In this document: piece by piece, positions 25,338 to 36,957 of the stretch
Position numbering within the stretch: position 1 is the stretch's first letter
Layout of the letters: the number at the start of each line of letters is the position of its first letter
Assembly: GCA_905221605.1 (NCBI GenBank)
Contig: CAJNDS010000076.1
Coordinates: 90,001-154,000, forward strand
DNA: 64,000 bases
Direction of reading: 5' to 3'
From: Symbiodinium natans
Taxonomy: Eukaryota > Sar > Dinophyceae > Suessiales > Symbiodiniaceae
Translations under genes and position numbers: made by a program
The notes under the pieces: model-generated
Database searches by the model: none
The model's input: the letters and a program-made list of their open reading frames with translations, nothing else
Told to the model about the DNA's origin: nothing

Positions 25338-27740
25338 ATGACCTGCCGCAAGAAGAAGCAGAGATCCACGTGTGTGCGTCCTGCGCGTCAGAACACTATA
25401 ATCATGTCGAGGCCTTGTGCCGCGAGCTCAACATCGGCTGGGCCTTTGGCAGACAGGGCGACTTCATGGAAGACACTGAAGGTGACAAATGGTTTGGAAA
25501 GTGGCAGAACAGGGTTCTGCAAGCCATGCAAAGCTTGCTACAACCTTTCGAAGTCCGAGATGTCTTGGTCTGGGTCTACATCTTGATGATCACCGATGGC
25601 GGCAGCCGTAACTGCGAGAACGAGCGAGACTGCATGCCAAAGTTAATGCAGTCGCTCCGAGAGGAGCGGAGCACATCAGCTTTGAAGTTCAAAGTTGACA
25701 GCAAGCCCCTGAGAATAGAAGACTTGACAGAGAAAGTTCGCGACTTGACTGGAAAGCATCGTTGCTTCTGCAGGAAGGAAGAATCTGATAAGGATAGTAG
25801 TTGGTAGTTTAAGACGTGACCGATGCTTAGGCAAGATGCCTGCAGAGGACGGAAGTGGAATTCGAGTCTGATTGAATTCAGAATTGCCAACTGTGCGTCG
25901 GTGTGTGAGAATAGCTAGACCAGGCCACTTCTGCCTTCCCCCCCACCCCTCCCTCTGCCCCATACACCCTGCGCACGCTGCGCGCAGCGCGAGGAGAGGG
26001 AGGTACAGCGGGTCTACGAAAAATTCCTGCTCTTCGGCAAGCACGACCACGCCTGGTCCTTCCACCTGAAGTCAATAGCTTTGCAGGCCCGGAGCTAGTA
26101 ATTTGCTTTGCAGGGAAGGAGTCTCATGGTGGGACAGAGGTTGCATCGGGTTTTGGGGCAACTGCTCGGGGGCCACAGGCTGAATCTGAGTCGGCCCAGA
26201 TTCTGATCCATCGCGGCGAACTGGTTGGGGCAGCATTGTTTGGAAGAAGAGGCGAAGGGCTGAGTGGTTGTGACGACAAAACTTTCTGCGAGCGTGTTGA
26301 TCGACTCATCGCCTGCGTGGCTATTTCGGAACGGATAAAACCCATTGTTTCGAGATGGAAGATCCCGATTCGGTTCGATCCACAAAGCTTGATTGTTCAG
26401 AAGGCAGTGGAGTGGCGTTTGGACGTGGAGTCCGAAGAAGGCTTCGCGCGATGTCTCGGAGATGTTGCAGCTATATATACGAGCATTGGGGTGACGGCTG
26501 GCAACATCAAAGGCCAAGTCCGTCTGCAACGCTTCACGAGGTTTCACAGCGCCTTCGACATCGACGCTCCCAGGCAGAGATGGGAAGAATTGAGCTGGAT
26601 TGCAGAGGAAGCACGCAAGGCAGAGTTGCCTGCGGACCTCCTTGAGGAAGTGCAGACCAAGCTTAGAAGGGAGGAGGAGAACCTGAAGAAGGCCGGAGTT
26701 CCCCCGCGCGTGTGTGGGTTCTTCGGGGGGGTGATGAAGGGGGCCGGGCAGGGGCTACCCAGAACATGCCAAAATCACCGGTATTTGCAATGTCTTGCAT
26801 ATTTGCACATCAAGGCCCAAACAAGCTTGCGAGTCATTCGCAGTGCTCTGGACGGCAAACGGGAAACCGGCTGACACAGTTCTGAACATGTCTGAGGTGA
26901 GGGGAACAGGAAACCGGCGGATACTCGCATAGAGTCCTTGCCACCCTCTGGGACCAAGGTTATGCCCATACAGTATAGTCCTGCATGCTATAGGAAGCAT
27001 ACTGACTGTCCCGAGGAACTGGAACATCCCCTCATTTGTACATCACACAACCATTCCTTTGCTACCAAGCCTGAGCTATCTCAAGGTTGGGGCCAAGTTG
27101 TTCAGATCAATTTCCTGACCCGAAGCATCAAAGAAAGCAAAACGACAAACCGGGAGGGAACAGCTCACCATCATTCTGGGGGTTGATGAGTCTGAATGCG
27201 ATCGCAGGATGAAGATGAAACGACTCGGGAGGCAGGCTGCAAGCGTAGTCAAAACATTTGCGGCTTGTCACCGGCTGTTATTCACTTGATTCTTTGCAAG
27301 AGTCATAGGGACCGGTAGTTGTCCGGCCAATCCCGCCTCACAGACCGGCAGCCCTATTCTTGCAGGACACCTGCGCCAAGTGGTTTTCCGAGGAGGCATT
27401 ATTGTTGATTCCGAAAGGGCGGCCTGCCAGTAGCTTCTCTACGCAGGTGTCATTTCGAGGGCGCATCAACCCCGGTGCTCAGACTTGCTGGATTTCATAT
27501 CCTGGGAAGTATGCAGCTGCCTGGCTATCTGTGGCATCCAATGAGGGGGCACAAGATTCCATTGCCTGCGTCTTTCTTGCCGAAACAGATGATGGTCCGG
27601 GCCCTGGTTATTTTCCTGGCAAGTCGTCCAAAGCACTTCGGGCTGTAGTCGATGTCTGCTTCGGGTATCAGTCTTTCACGAGGACGCCTAGCATTCACAC
27701 TGTTTGTGGACAGAATGCCATACTCTGTGTCTGTGTGTAA
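25338..27740 (+). CDS. H3 exon blocks A-D
   Basis: Block A is at about 25338-25770: EIHVCASCASEHYNHVEALC, GRQGDFMEDTEGDKWFGKWQ and LMITDGGSRNCENERD. Block B is 25994-26086, exactly 93 nt (VQRVYEKFLLFGKHDHAWSF), and is followed by GC. Block C is at about 26175-26700: FCERVDRLIACVAISERIKP, RWKIPIRFDPQS and EELSWIAEEARKAELPADLL. Block D starts at 27366 after TTGCAG (DTCAKWFSEEALLLIPKG). It is open to 27740, much longer than D of H2 and H4. Divergence from H2 is large, but exon lengths, frame and motif spacing are kept, which argues for selection on protein. Function is unknown. Confidence 0.6.
26750..27350. other. H3 intron between blocks C and D, no feature seen
   Basis: This is intronic by position. 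Only short unconserved frames are present. Confidence 0.5.
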
Positions 27741-27904
27741 GCAGGACCAGAAGTTGAACAGAACTCGATAGTATCGGCAACTCTCTTACTACCAGCCTCA
27801 TGGACCCCCCCCGGCTTTCCAAGATCTGGAGGGAATGCAAGAGAATGGTCGGCAAGCAGGTGCGTGCGTGAACCAGATGTTGGGGCCCATCACTACTGCA
27901 TAGA

Positions 27905-27962
27905 CTTCTACAACATCAGCCAGCCAGCATCAGCCAGCATCAACCAGCATCAGCATCAGCCG
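27905..27962. repeat. CAGCAT/CAGC microsatellite in H3 intron
   Basis: Irregular CAGCCAGCATCAGC units lie within the intron before block E. Confidence 0.8.
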
Positions 27963-28266
27963 CGACGCGCCATCATTCTACCATGCTTTTCAGCCAGGGC
28001 CTCCCAACCCCTTCGAAGAGTCGAGAGAGTCTGCATAGATTGAAAGGCCGCAACCTTGCCAATCTGTGTTGTGCGGGAGCCAGAGCCGGCAAACCGCTGC
28101 AATCCGTCGCTCCTTTAGGATGATTTTGCGTGTTCTCCCTGTCCCCTCTGCCCTTCTTAAGCCCCGTTGCGATGAAACCCCTCGATCCAACACAGCCACG
28201 GAAGATAATGAAAGCATCCCATCCACTAGTCACTAGTGAGTCCGCTCTATGATGCCGTCCAATGAG

Positions 28267-31001
28267 GCTATGGCAAGCACGACCCAGATCCTGACAAAGA
28301 TGGCCTTCAGTGCTTCTGCCACAAGCTGTACGACGGACAAACCGAAATGGGCTGTGGTTGGTACACGCAGTGGATGGAGAATGTCAAGGAAGCTCGTCTT
28401 GAGTATGGGCAGCGTCTCAAGGCGGCCGTCTTTCCGGGCCAAGGCGTGGGGGGCTTGCAGAAAGTCGAGCTGGCAGCCGCCGACAGCATGGGCTGGCAGT
28501 ATGATGAGATTGATGTTGCCGAAGAGCTTGAAGAGCGTTTCCCAAAGGGCTGCGTGGTCGACGCTTGGTGCGAGGAGCGGAACTGCTGGCGTAGAGGAAC
28601 AGTCGAAGCGCAGAAGGGCTCCAGCAGCACGACATGCGAAGCAAACACTCTGGTGACATGGACTGTGCGGTGCGAGGGCGAAGGCGGCGAAGACGATGTA
28701 TTTGAGGCCTCACACATTTGCGACACCTCGGTGGCCACCTCGGAGATGCTGCACCATCTTGGTCGGGACCTAAGGGGGTCAGGCAAATCTGATGGCCTGA
28801 AGACACATGACATGTACATACATGTATCATGTGCGACAGTTTGGGACCTTGAGCTCACGCACTCCCTTGATAACCCAGGTCGTCCGAAGCTGCGGCAGCT
28901 AGTGCTGGAGTGTCTTCCAGATGTTGTTCTGCTGGACGTGGGCACATATCGGTTCCCCTCCGGCCTGTCTGCGCTCGAACTCCGGCTGGAAGTCCGCAGC
29001 ATCGGTGCTCTTCACAGGCTCAGAGACCAAGTTCTGAGTGACAACCTGCAAAGACACGTCAGCGGCAGCATCCGCGGTCCTTCGTCGGATTCGAGCTGGC
29101 AAGTCGAAGTTGACAAGACACAGTTCTTCCTTTGGTACGAAGATGCCATGCTGCAGCTCAAGGAGCTGACGCCTCACCAGGAAAAGTGCCTTCGTGACAT
29201 CGACCATTTCGATTCGGTTCACCTGTCGGCCCCAGCCGGGGCAGGCAAGACTTTTGTGGCCGTCCAGCGCATGATTGATCTGCTGCGTGGTGATGCCTCC
29301 GCTCGTGTGCTTTACGTCTCCTACACGACTGAGCTCGTCTATTACTTCATACAGTGGCTGGTTGTACGATTGACATCCCAACTGCAATCCGAGTCCTGGA
29401 ATGAGATCTGCAACCTTCTGGCCCGACTGGTGGTCTTGAAGAGCCCTTTCCGTTCGTTTCTCTCCCCAAGGCTGGAAAACGACCGCATCAACCTTGCTCC
29501 GGCAGAGAAGGTGGACAAGTTTGAGCTGTTGGTCGTTGATGAAGCTCACAACATCTTTCGAGCAGATGTCGAAAGACACGCTCTTGATCGAGTCAGCTGC
29601 AGCAACCAACTACTTCTATCAGACGATTCGCAATCCTCAGCCATGGAAGTGAATATTCCACCCATGGAGTCGGTGGTGCTGACAGAGGTCGTCCGCAGCA
29701 CGCGACAGATCGTAGTGGGAGCATCATCTTTTCAGTTGGAGTCCCTTGCAGTGGCTGCTGGCGCCGATGGACCCGCACTGAAGTCCTTCATCTTCGAAGA
29801 TTCCGGAAACCAGAACCTGATGTCCCAGTATGCCAAGCATGTTGCAGACGCCGTCGTGCACGTTACTAAGGAGTATCCCGACATCAGCCTCCACAAGCGG
29901 GTCGCGCTCTTGGTGCCAGATGACGATTTTTTGCGGGAGCTGAAGAAGGCTTTGAAGCCAGAACTGGGGCGCAGACTTCCACACAAGCACTATCGCTTTG
30001 ACAGTTTCGCGGAATCCCTGTGCCATCTACCGGAACGGGCTCGAAGAATGCGGACTCAACCCTCTCAGCAGATGGAGCACCTTATCCTGGATACCATTGC
30101 AGTCGCTGATGGCCTGGAACAGCTCATCGTGGTGTGTATTGGGCTGGATGCACCGATTTGTGGAGCTGCCAGAGATCTGGCGACACGTGCAGGCCTCTAC
30201 AAAGGCATTACGAGGGCCCAACTGAAGGCTATCGTGGTCAACGCACACGTCCCCAATGGCTGGTTCGAGTTTCTTAGCAGCGTACGGTTTTCTGAACAAG
30301 GGCTCTCTGAAGAAGAAGCTTCAAAGTACAAATCCCATGCTGCAATCAAGATCTGCCAAGAAGCGAAAGATGACATAGGCAGGGCCAAGCAACAGGAACC
30401 AAGCGTGGAGGCCAAGCAGCCAAGCAGGCAGACAGATTCGAAGGAGGAGCATTCCGACGTAGGGCGGCCTCAGCCAGAGACACGCAGCGCCAGCACAGCC
30501 GACAAGAAGACCGATCCAGGCATGTCCCAGCCCGAGACAGAGAACATTGCACCCGAAAGGGAGAAGACGCCACAGCACGCGTCTAGCGTATGGGATACCA
30601 GAAACAACACGGTTCCGGTTCATGCCCAGAAGCCCATGTTCGACCCTTTGGCCAAGGACTGGGGTCGGCTTTCTGTTCATGCCATTTTAATGTCCCTCAG
30701 ATCATTTCAAGGAATATCTAGCAGCGTGTGTCCAGCCCTCAGGAGAACCGAGCCGCAGTCAGTTCCGAAGAGTTCCTTCTCGACCCGATGCCCCAGGACT
30801 GGAGACTGCCTTGTTGCGTGTGCTATCCTTGTGCCGCTTTGTTCTGTCCTTGTGCCTTCCGTTCCGCTATCGGGTGCTCGGAGTTGTCGTCCTCGTTTTC
30901 GCATGGATGTTTCCGTGGGCAGGAGTTGGAGGTGCGTGCTGAGGGTACCGCAAGTTTTTGCAAGTCTTCCAAGCCCCGAAGCCGCAAGGGCCAAGGCCTA
31001 A
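28267..31001 (+). CDS. H3 exon blocks E-F: SF1-like P-loop helicase protein, longest member
   Basis: The exon starts after AATGAG (28266) and encodes KHDPDPDKDGLQCFCHKLYD, then GCGWYTQWMENVKEA. Numbered from the ATG at 28347, Walker A APAGAGKT is at residues 295-302 and Walker B DEAH at 398-401. They are followed by LLLSDDSQSS, LTEVVRSTRQIVVGASSFQL, LDTIAVADGLEQLIVVCIGL and YKGITRAQLKAIVV. A hydrophilic Glu/Gln/Ser-rich linker leads to KPMFDPLAKDW near 30630-30662. The frame continues into the trailer to 31001, where the true end is uncertain. Between E and F (about 28785-28878) the intron position seen in H2 and H4 is open in frame, so it could be exon or a stop-free intron. All ATPase motif residues are intact and this is the best candidate for an active member. 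Confidence 0.82.
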
Positions 31002-31320
31002 AACCTCCAAAGCCCGTACCCACGAAGCACAAAACGAGAAGAAGACCTCTCCGAAAATGTTGTCCTCAACTTGGGAGACAGGAAGAGAGAAGACCCGCAA
31101 ATCCCAAAAGGCCGTGGACACCCTCCATAGCACCTATAGTGCATCGCCTACCTGCGGAGACAGTCAAAATCTTTCGACCAGAGCCGGCGATCAGCCAAGT
31201 GAACCTTAGGAATCTCAAGCTCCCCTTGCTTGAAAGTCTTTGAACAAAATCTTTGAGGTCATGGAAGTTAGGTCTCCCGGGGTCACAGCGCGTGGGGGGA
31301 GGGGGGGTGGAGAAGACTGG
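30745..31320 (+). repeat. Trailer and dispersed repeat downstream of H3
   Basis: The trailer (EEFLLDPMPQDWRLP frame) is followed at 31165-31320 by the TCTTTCGACCAGAGC repeat and a GGGGGGAGGGGGGG run. The order is the same as after H2 at 17985-18600. Gene and downstream flank were therefore duplicated together. Confidence 0.7.
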
Positions 31321-31329
31321 AATTCCCTC

Positions 31330-32300
31330 ACACATCGTCGAGCAGGCATGAACTTCACGGGAAAGGGTCGCGTCGGGTCGCGTCGGGTCGAATCTACGCA
31401 GCTACACACATTGTCGGCCTTCGGCCGGCGCATGCTCCGAGATGCCCACGAGCTTATCCACGATGGAAGGGCGAGCAGCTTCAGCTTCATGGCAGACCTG
31501 TACAGGACCAGCCCAGGGAGCCTTTCGATGAGGATGCAGAGAGTTGGCAGAAGGCTCGCAGCGAACTTTTGTCTTGCTCTCTTGCAGCGGACCTGCGCGT
31601 TGTCCCTGTGCACCGCCTGTTGTTGCCAAGGTGGTGGTTGCAACATGTAGCTGTTTTGTAAAAAAGACAGCAGCAGCAGCAGCGGCGGCAGCGGCGTAGT
31701 AGGGAAAGGCATCTCCAGGCGAGACCCAGAGCTCTAATTGCTTGCTCTTGGGCTGAAGCCCCCACTTTCGGAAGCTGTGCTGGGCACAGGGTTAATGTCC
31801 TGCTGTCCACTTGGGCCTGGACGTAACAGAGAGCTTGCAAAAGAGCCATTTATGGAACCTCGAGGCTGTCCCTGTTTAGAAACGGCGCTCTCAAAGAGAG
31901 GCGCCCCTGAGATGAACAGGGGATGCGATGACACCCTAAGCATCTCTAGACACGATGTAAATGCGATGGCGCGTGGCAAGCCCTGACACCGAACAGGATA
32001 TGGAGGTTGTGACCGTTGGCTGGCAAGGGTCAGTGGCCAAAATCCTGGAAGGGGAGATGTTGGCTGGCAAGGCCTAAGGTGTGGAAGCCCTGAACCCTAC
32101 AAGAACGTCAAAAGCATAGGGTCAAGAGAGTCCCAAAACCGAGCAGGTGGGGAGTGTGTCTGAAGCCCTAGAAGGCACCAAAAAGCGATGCCTGGAGGCT
32201 CAGCCCTAAGAACGGGCATGGGGGAGTGGCAAGCCTTGACTCCAAACACGATAGGCTGGGAGACCTGATGTTGGCAAGCTCCAGAGCCTCCAGAGCTGCG
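31330..32300. other. Mostly featureless; one conserved short frame
   Basis: A segment at about 31478-31575 matches 18718-18805 (ADLYRTSPG / DEDAESWQKARS frames). A (CAG/CGG) stretch lies at 31665-31695. The remainder shows no gene that can be supported. Confidence 0.5.
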
Positions 32301-32319
32301 GTTGCTTTTTTCCGTTTTC

Positions 32320-32661
32320 AGCTCTTCTCTCAGAAATATCACTGGCAGAGTGCACATGCGTAGCGCCACGGATGCATATGTGGGCGCGAAGGATCCCAAA
32401 ACGGAGCCAGCGAATCCATGCGCAGCTTCTTCTGACGGTCGCATCGCCAACGGCATCCCAAAAGCGTATACCCCAAAAGCGGTCTGCGAGTGCTTGTCCT
32501 GCCAGGTCAAAGAAGCCTTTCGCGCCGACAGATTCGACGCGGCCTCTGCATTGGCATCGCTGAAGAGCTTCGCAGCACCGGGGCTTGCCTATCCCGATGA
32601 AGCGCGCGTGTTCGTGGTGCAGGCGCCGCAAAATCTTGTGTGTGGTGGTATGGCATGGTAG
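32320..32661 (+). CDS. Hypothetical exon fragment
   Basis: The open frame contains ATDAYVGAKDPKTEPANP, CECLSCQVKEAFRADRFDAA and LASLKSFAAPGLAYPDEARV, which have protein-like composition. The minus strand is also open here. There is no paralog in the window and no known domain. Confidence 0.2.
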   Translation, partial: SSSLRNITGRVHMRSATDAYVGAKDPKTEPANPCAASSDGRIANGIPKAYTPKAVCECLSCQVKEAFRADRFDAASALASLKSFAAPGLAYPDEARVFVVQAPQNLVCGGMAW

Positions 32662-33116
32662 GTCGCATAAACTTTTTCACCGGGCCCATGCAGGAAAGCA
32701 AAAGAGTAATGCGGTGCGGAGGCCTGCAGCTCAGCTCGCGGCAGGCAGGAAGCAAAGCTCCCAGAAGCCCCCCCAACAGAGATCCCCTGCCAAGCTGCTG
32801 CCGAGGCGACGTCAAGGAAGCGGCCGGAGCTGCTGGACGCGGGGAACTACTCGAGGAGTTGCTGATCCTGCTCCTTTTCGGCGTCGGCGAGGCGAGAAGC
32901 CGTGACCTGAGACATGAGCAGCACAAAAGCCCAAAGATATAGACGTTTCTTTTTGGAGGGGATGAGGCCATCTCGCTCCCTCCCTCAAGTCTTCTTTCGT
33001 ATACATCCCTCTTCGACCCGCTTTTTTCCCCCAAGAAAGGAGCGAGCGCCACCCCGAGACCCGCACACAACCCATTCCCCCGCCGCACCTCCGTGGGGCA
33101 CCCGGAAACCCGCCAG

Positions 33117-33460
33117 GAGCTGAACATGCGAGACTGCCACAAAGTCCCCGCGGAGGCCTGGCGGCAGCTCCGGGACGCGCGCTGGGAGAAGCTGCAGAAG
33201 GCCGACTTCGATCAGTGCCTCGGAAAGGGGTGGATGTTTTTTCGGCTTCCCTGCTTTCTGTATGCGTAGAGGTGGCGCCGTGTGGGCTGTCCCCCCTCCA
33301 CAATGGGGCGTCTCCCGCCTGGAAGAACCGCCGGCCCAGGTGTTTCAACAACCGCTCCCAGGGCGCAGAGGGGGCCGATATCCTCCTCGCCGCATTGGCA
33401 CGGTGCAGCCAGCTCCAGGACACACCGAGCAAAGGGAGGTCCAAGGTCCTGATGGCATAA
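33117..33460 (+). CDS. Hypervariable two-exon cassette, copy 1
   Basis: Exon 1 (33117 to about 33226) follows GCCAG and encodes ELNMRDCHKVPAEAWRQL, RDARWEKLQKADFDQCLG. Exon 2 (about 33326 to stop 33460) encodes NRRPRCFNNRSQGAEGADIL, LAALARCSQLQDT. The intron is about 100 nt. Seven related copies occur to 41937 with invariant framework codons and changed codons next to the cysteines. The family is not recognised. The peptide would be about 80 residues if it stands alone, or a repeated module of a larger gene. Confidence 0.5.
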
Positions 33461-33751
33461 TGCCCTGCATGCCCAGATTTCTAAAACATATCAGCTCGAG
33501 GGTCCCGAAAGGGCCCTGTTTTAAAGGAGCTCGCGGATTGCAAGTGTTCGAAACAAGAATTGATAATCCTAGGTTGTTTTTTGAAGGAGAGGCGAAATGG
33601 GTACTTCCAAAATCTTCGTGATACTGCTGGATGTCTCTCGGGCCTATAGTGATCCTATAGTGCAAGGAAATTCGGGGTTGTAATGAGCGACATCTCATGC
33701 GACGATCTAAAGCCCGGCCCCCTATAGAATCGCAGCTCGCATCGTGATGAA

Positions 33752-34085
33752 GACCCTAAACCCTCAAACCCTAAAACCCTAAACCCTAAACCCTGTACAC
33801 CCTAAAACCCTGAGCCCTAAAACCTGAGCCGGAGGTTGAAGAAGTTCCTGTGACATGCTTATAGTGTTGAGGGTTGAGGGTTGAGAGTTTTGGTTATGTG
33901 GCTATACTGTAACGGGTTTATGGGGTTATGGGGCTACAGGGCGAGTTAGGGGTATAGGTATTGTGTAGGGCATCGGAATCAATGGGAAGGTCATTTTGAC
34001 ACGAAGCCTGCTCCTTTGTGGAGTTTGGCGGGCCCCTAAACCCTAAACCCGCAACCCTCCACCCTCAACCCTCAACCCTCAGCAC
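33752..34085. repeat. Short interstitial telomere-like tracts, array unit 1
   Basis: CCCTAAA and CCCTCAA units occur at 33760-33830 and 34035-34085. Confidence 0.85.
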
Positions 34086-34450
34086 GAAACCCTTGAAACA
34101 TCCACGGTGGCGCACCTCATCTGCAACCTGCATTAACTCCCAAGCTCGGTTACAAAACTTTGTGGCTTCAGACTCGGCACCCTAAGCTCTTCTCACAGAA
34201 CTCCCTCCAGGCTTTTCAGGCCTTTGGGGCGACGGAGGGAGATATCCCCTCGGCTTTTTGGAGGGTTTGAGGGTTTCTTCATCATGAGGCCGCTGCGATT
34301 TTAAGTCTTCTGTAGTAGAACCATCTTCGACCCGCCTTTTACCCCTCAAAACTAGAGCCCTCGCCGACTCAGAGCGCCACCCCCGAGACGAGACCTGCGC
34401 GGCCCATTCCCCCGCATGCACCTCCGTGGGGCACCCGGAAAACCCGCCAG

Positions 34451-34794
34451 GAGCTGAACATGCGAGACTGCCACAAAGTCCCCGCGGAGGCCTGGCGGCA
34501 GCTCCGGGACGCGCGCTGGGAGAAGCTGCAGAAGGCCGACTTCGATCAGTGCCTCGGAAAGGGGTGGATGTTTTTTCGGCTTCCCTGCTTTCTGTATGCG
34601 TAGAGGTGGCGCCGTGTGGGCTGTCCCCCCTCCACAATGGGGCGTCTCCCGCCTGGAAGAACCGCCGGCCCAGGTGTTTCAACAACCGCTCCCAGGGCGC
34701 AGAGGGGGCCGATATCCTCCTCGCCGCATTGGCACGGTGCAGCCAGCTCCAGGACACACCGAGCAAAGGGAGGTCCAAGGTCCTGATGGCATAA
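34451..34794 (+). CDS. Hypervariable cassette, copy 2
   Basis: Both exons and the intron are identical to copy 1 (MRDCHK, FDQCLG, RCFNNRS, EGADILL), whereas the upstream flank differs from copy 1 and matches the other copies. Copy 1 to copy 2 spacing is 1334 bp. Confidence 0.5.
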
Positions 34795-35050
34795 TGCCCT
34801 GCATGCCCAGATTTCTAAAACATATCAGCTCTAGGGTCCCGAAAGGGCCCTGGTCCAAGTTCGAAACAAGAATTGGTAATCCTAGGTTGTTCTTGAAGGA
34901 GAGGCGAGAGGGTACTTCCAAAATCTTAGTGATGCTGCTGGATGTCTCTCGGGCCTGTAGTGCAAGGAAACTCGGGGTTGTCATGAGCGACATCTAATGC
35001 GACGATCTAAAGCCCGGCCCTATAGAATCGCAACTCGCATCGTGATGAAG

Positions 35051-35322
35051 ATCCTAAACCCAAAACCCTAACACCTCCTAAAACCCTAAAACCTCCTAAA
35101 ACCCTAAAACCTCCTAAAACCCTAAAACCTCCTAAAACCCTAAAACCCTAAAACCCTAAAACCCTAAGGCCCTAAAACCCTAAAACCCTAAAACCCTAAA
35201 ACCCTAAAACCGTAAAACCCTAAAACCCTAAAACCCTAAAGCCCTAAAACCCTAAAACCCTAAACCCTAAAACCCTAAAGCCTAAAACCCTAAACCCTGA
35301 ACCCCTAAACCCTAAAACCCTG
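35051..35322. repeat. Interstitial CCCTAAAA array, unit 2
   Basis: About 270 bp opens with CCTCCTAAAA/CCCTAAAA alternations, then near-perfect CCCTAAAA octamers. The octamer is the TTTTAGGG form on the other strand. Confidence 0.95.
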
Positions 35323-35929
35323 AGCCGGGGTTGAAGAAGTTCCTGTGACATGCTTATAGGGTTTACGGTTGAGAGTTTTGGTTTATGTGGCTATACGGTT
35401 ACGGGTTTATGGGGTTAGGGGGCTTTAGGGCGAGTTAGGAGGGGCATAGCGTTTATTGTGTAGGGCATTGGAATCAATCGGAGGGTCGTTTTGAGACGAG
35501 GCCTGCTCCTTTGTGGGGTTTGGTGGGCCCCTAAACCCTAAAACCCTCAACCCTCAACCCTCAGCACGAATCCCTTGAACCATCCACGGTGGCGCGCCTC
35601 ATCTGCAACCCGCATTAAACTCCCGAGCTCGGTTACAACGCTTTGTGGATTCAGCCTCCTCACCCTCAGCTCTTCTCACAGAACTCCCTCCAGGCTTTTC
35701 AGGCCTTTGGGGCGATGGAGGGGGATACCCCCTCGGCTAGGGTTTGAGGGTTTCTTCATCATGAGGCCGCTACGCTTTTAAGCCTTCTGTAGTGGAACCA
35801 TCTTCGACCCGCCTTTTTCCCCTCAAAACTAGAGCCCTCGCCGACTCAGAGCGCCGCCCCCGAGACGAGACCTGCGCGACCCATTCCCCCCCGCATGCAC
35901 CTCCGTGGGGCACCCGGGAAACCCGCCAG

Positions 35930-36266
35930 GAGATGGACATGCGCTACTGCTACAAAGTCCCCGCGGAGGCCTGGCGGCCGCTCCGGGATGCGCGCTGGGA
36001 GAAGCTGCGGAAAGCCGACTTCTGGTCGTGCCTCAGAAGAGGGGGGGATGTTTTCGGCTTCCCTGCTTTCTTTATGTGGAGAGGTGGCGCCGCGTCGGCT
36101 GTCCCCCCTCCACATTGGGGCCCTTCCCACCTGGAAGAACCGCCGGCCCAGGTGTTTCGAGGCAGACTCCCAGGGTGCGGAGGGGGCCGGCGGCCTCCTC
36201 GCCGCGTTGGTGCAGTGCAGCGAGCTCCAGGACACTCGCCGAGCAAAGGGAGGTCCAAGGTCCTGA
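35930..36266 (+). CDS. Hypervariable cassette, copy 3
   Basis: The ATG is at 35939. Variable residues are MRYCYK, DFWSCLR, RCFEADS and EGAGGLL; LVQCSELQDT replaces LARCSQLQDT. The framework VPAEAW and LRDARWEKL is kept. Sequence outside the exons is nearly identical to copies 4 and 5. Confidence 0.5.
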
Positions 36267-36530
36267 TGGCAGAATGCCCTGTATGCCCAGATTGCCAAAA
36301 CATGTCAGCTCTAGGGTCCCGAAAGGGCCCTGGTCCAAGTTCGAAACAAGAATTGGTAATCCTAGGTTGTTCTTGAAGGAGAGGCGAGAGGGTACTTCCA
36401 AAATCTTAGTGATGCTGCTGGATGTCTCTCGGGCCTGTAGTGCAAGGAAACTCGGGGTTGTCATGAGCGACATCTAATGCGACGATCTAAAGCCCGGCCC
36501 TATAGAATCGCAACTCGCATCGTGATGAAG

Positions 36531-36957
36531 ATCCTAAACCCAAAACCCTAACACCTCCTAAAACCCTAAAACCTCCTAAAACCCTAAAACCTCCTAAAAC
36601 CCTAAAACCTCCTAAAACCCTAAAACCCTAAAACCCTAAGGCCCTAAAACCCTAAAACCCTAAAACCCTAAAACCCTAAAACCCTAAAACCCTAAAAGCC
36701 TAAAACCCTAAAACCCTAAGACCCTAAAACCCTAAAACCCTAAAACCCTAAAACCCTAAAACACTAAAACCCTAAGGCCCTAAAACCCTAAAACCCTAAA
36801 ACCCTAAAACTCTAAAACCCTAAAACCCTAAAACCCTAAAACCCTAAAACCCTAAAACCCTAAAACCCTAAAACCCTAAAACCCTAAAACCCTAAAACCC
36901 TAAAACCCTAAAACCCTAAAACCCTAAACCCTAAAACCCTAAAGCCTAAAACCCTGA
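36531..36957. repeat. Interstitial CCCTAAAA array, unit 3
   Basis: About 427 bp, with the same CCTCCTAAAA opening and the same strand orientation. Confidence 0.95.

Noticed and set aside
20530-30664. TIR domain fused to the H3 helicase in one gene
   Set aside because: A partial trailer (3' end of an upstream gene), a leader and a telomere-like tract lie between them, which suggests separate genes.
34182-34778. Minus-strand frames of about 200 codons across the hypervariable cassettes
   Set aside because: They run antisense through both exons and the intron. The pattern of change fits the plus-strand frame, with substitutions confined to particular plus-strand codons.
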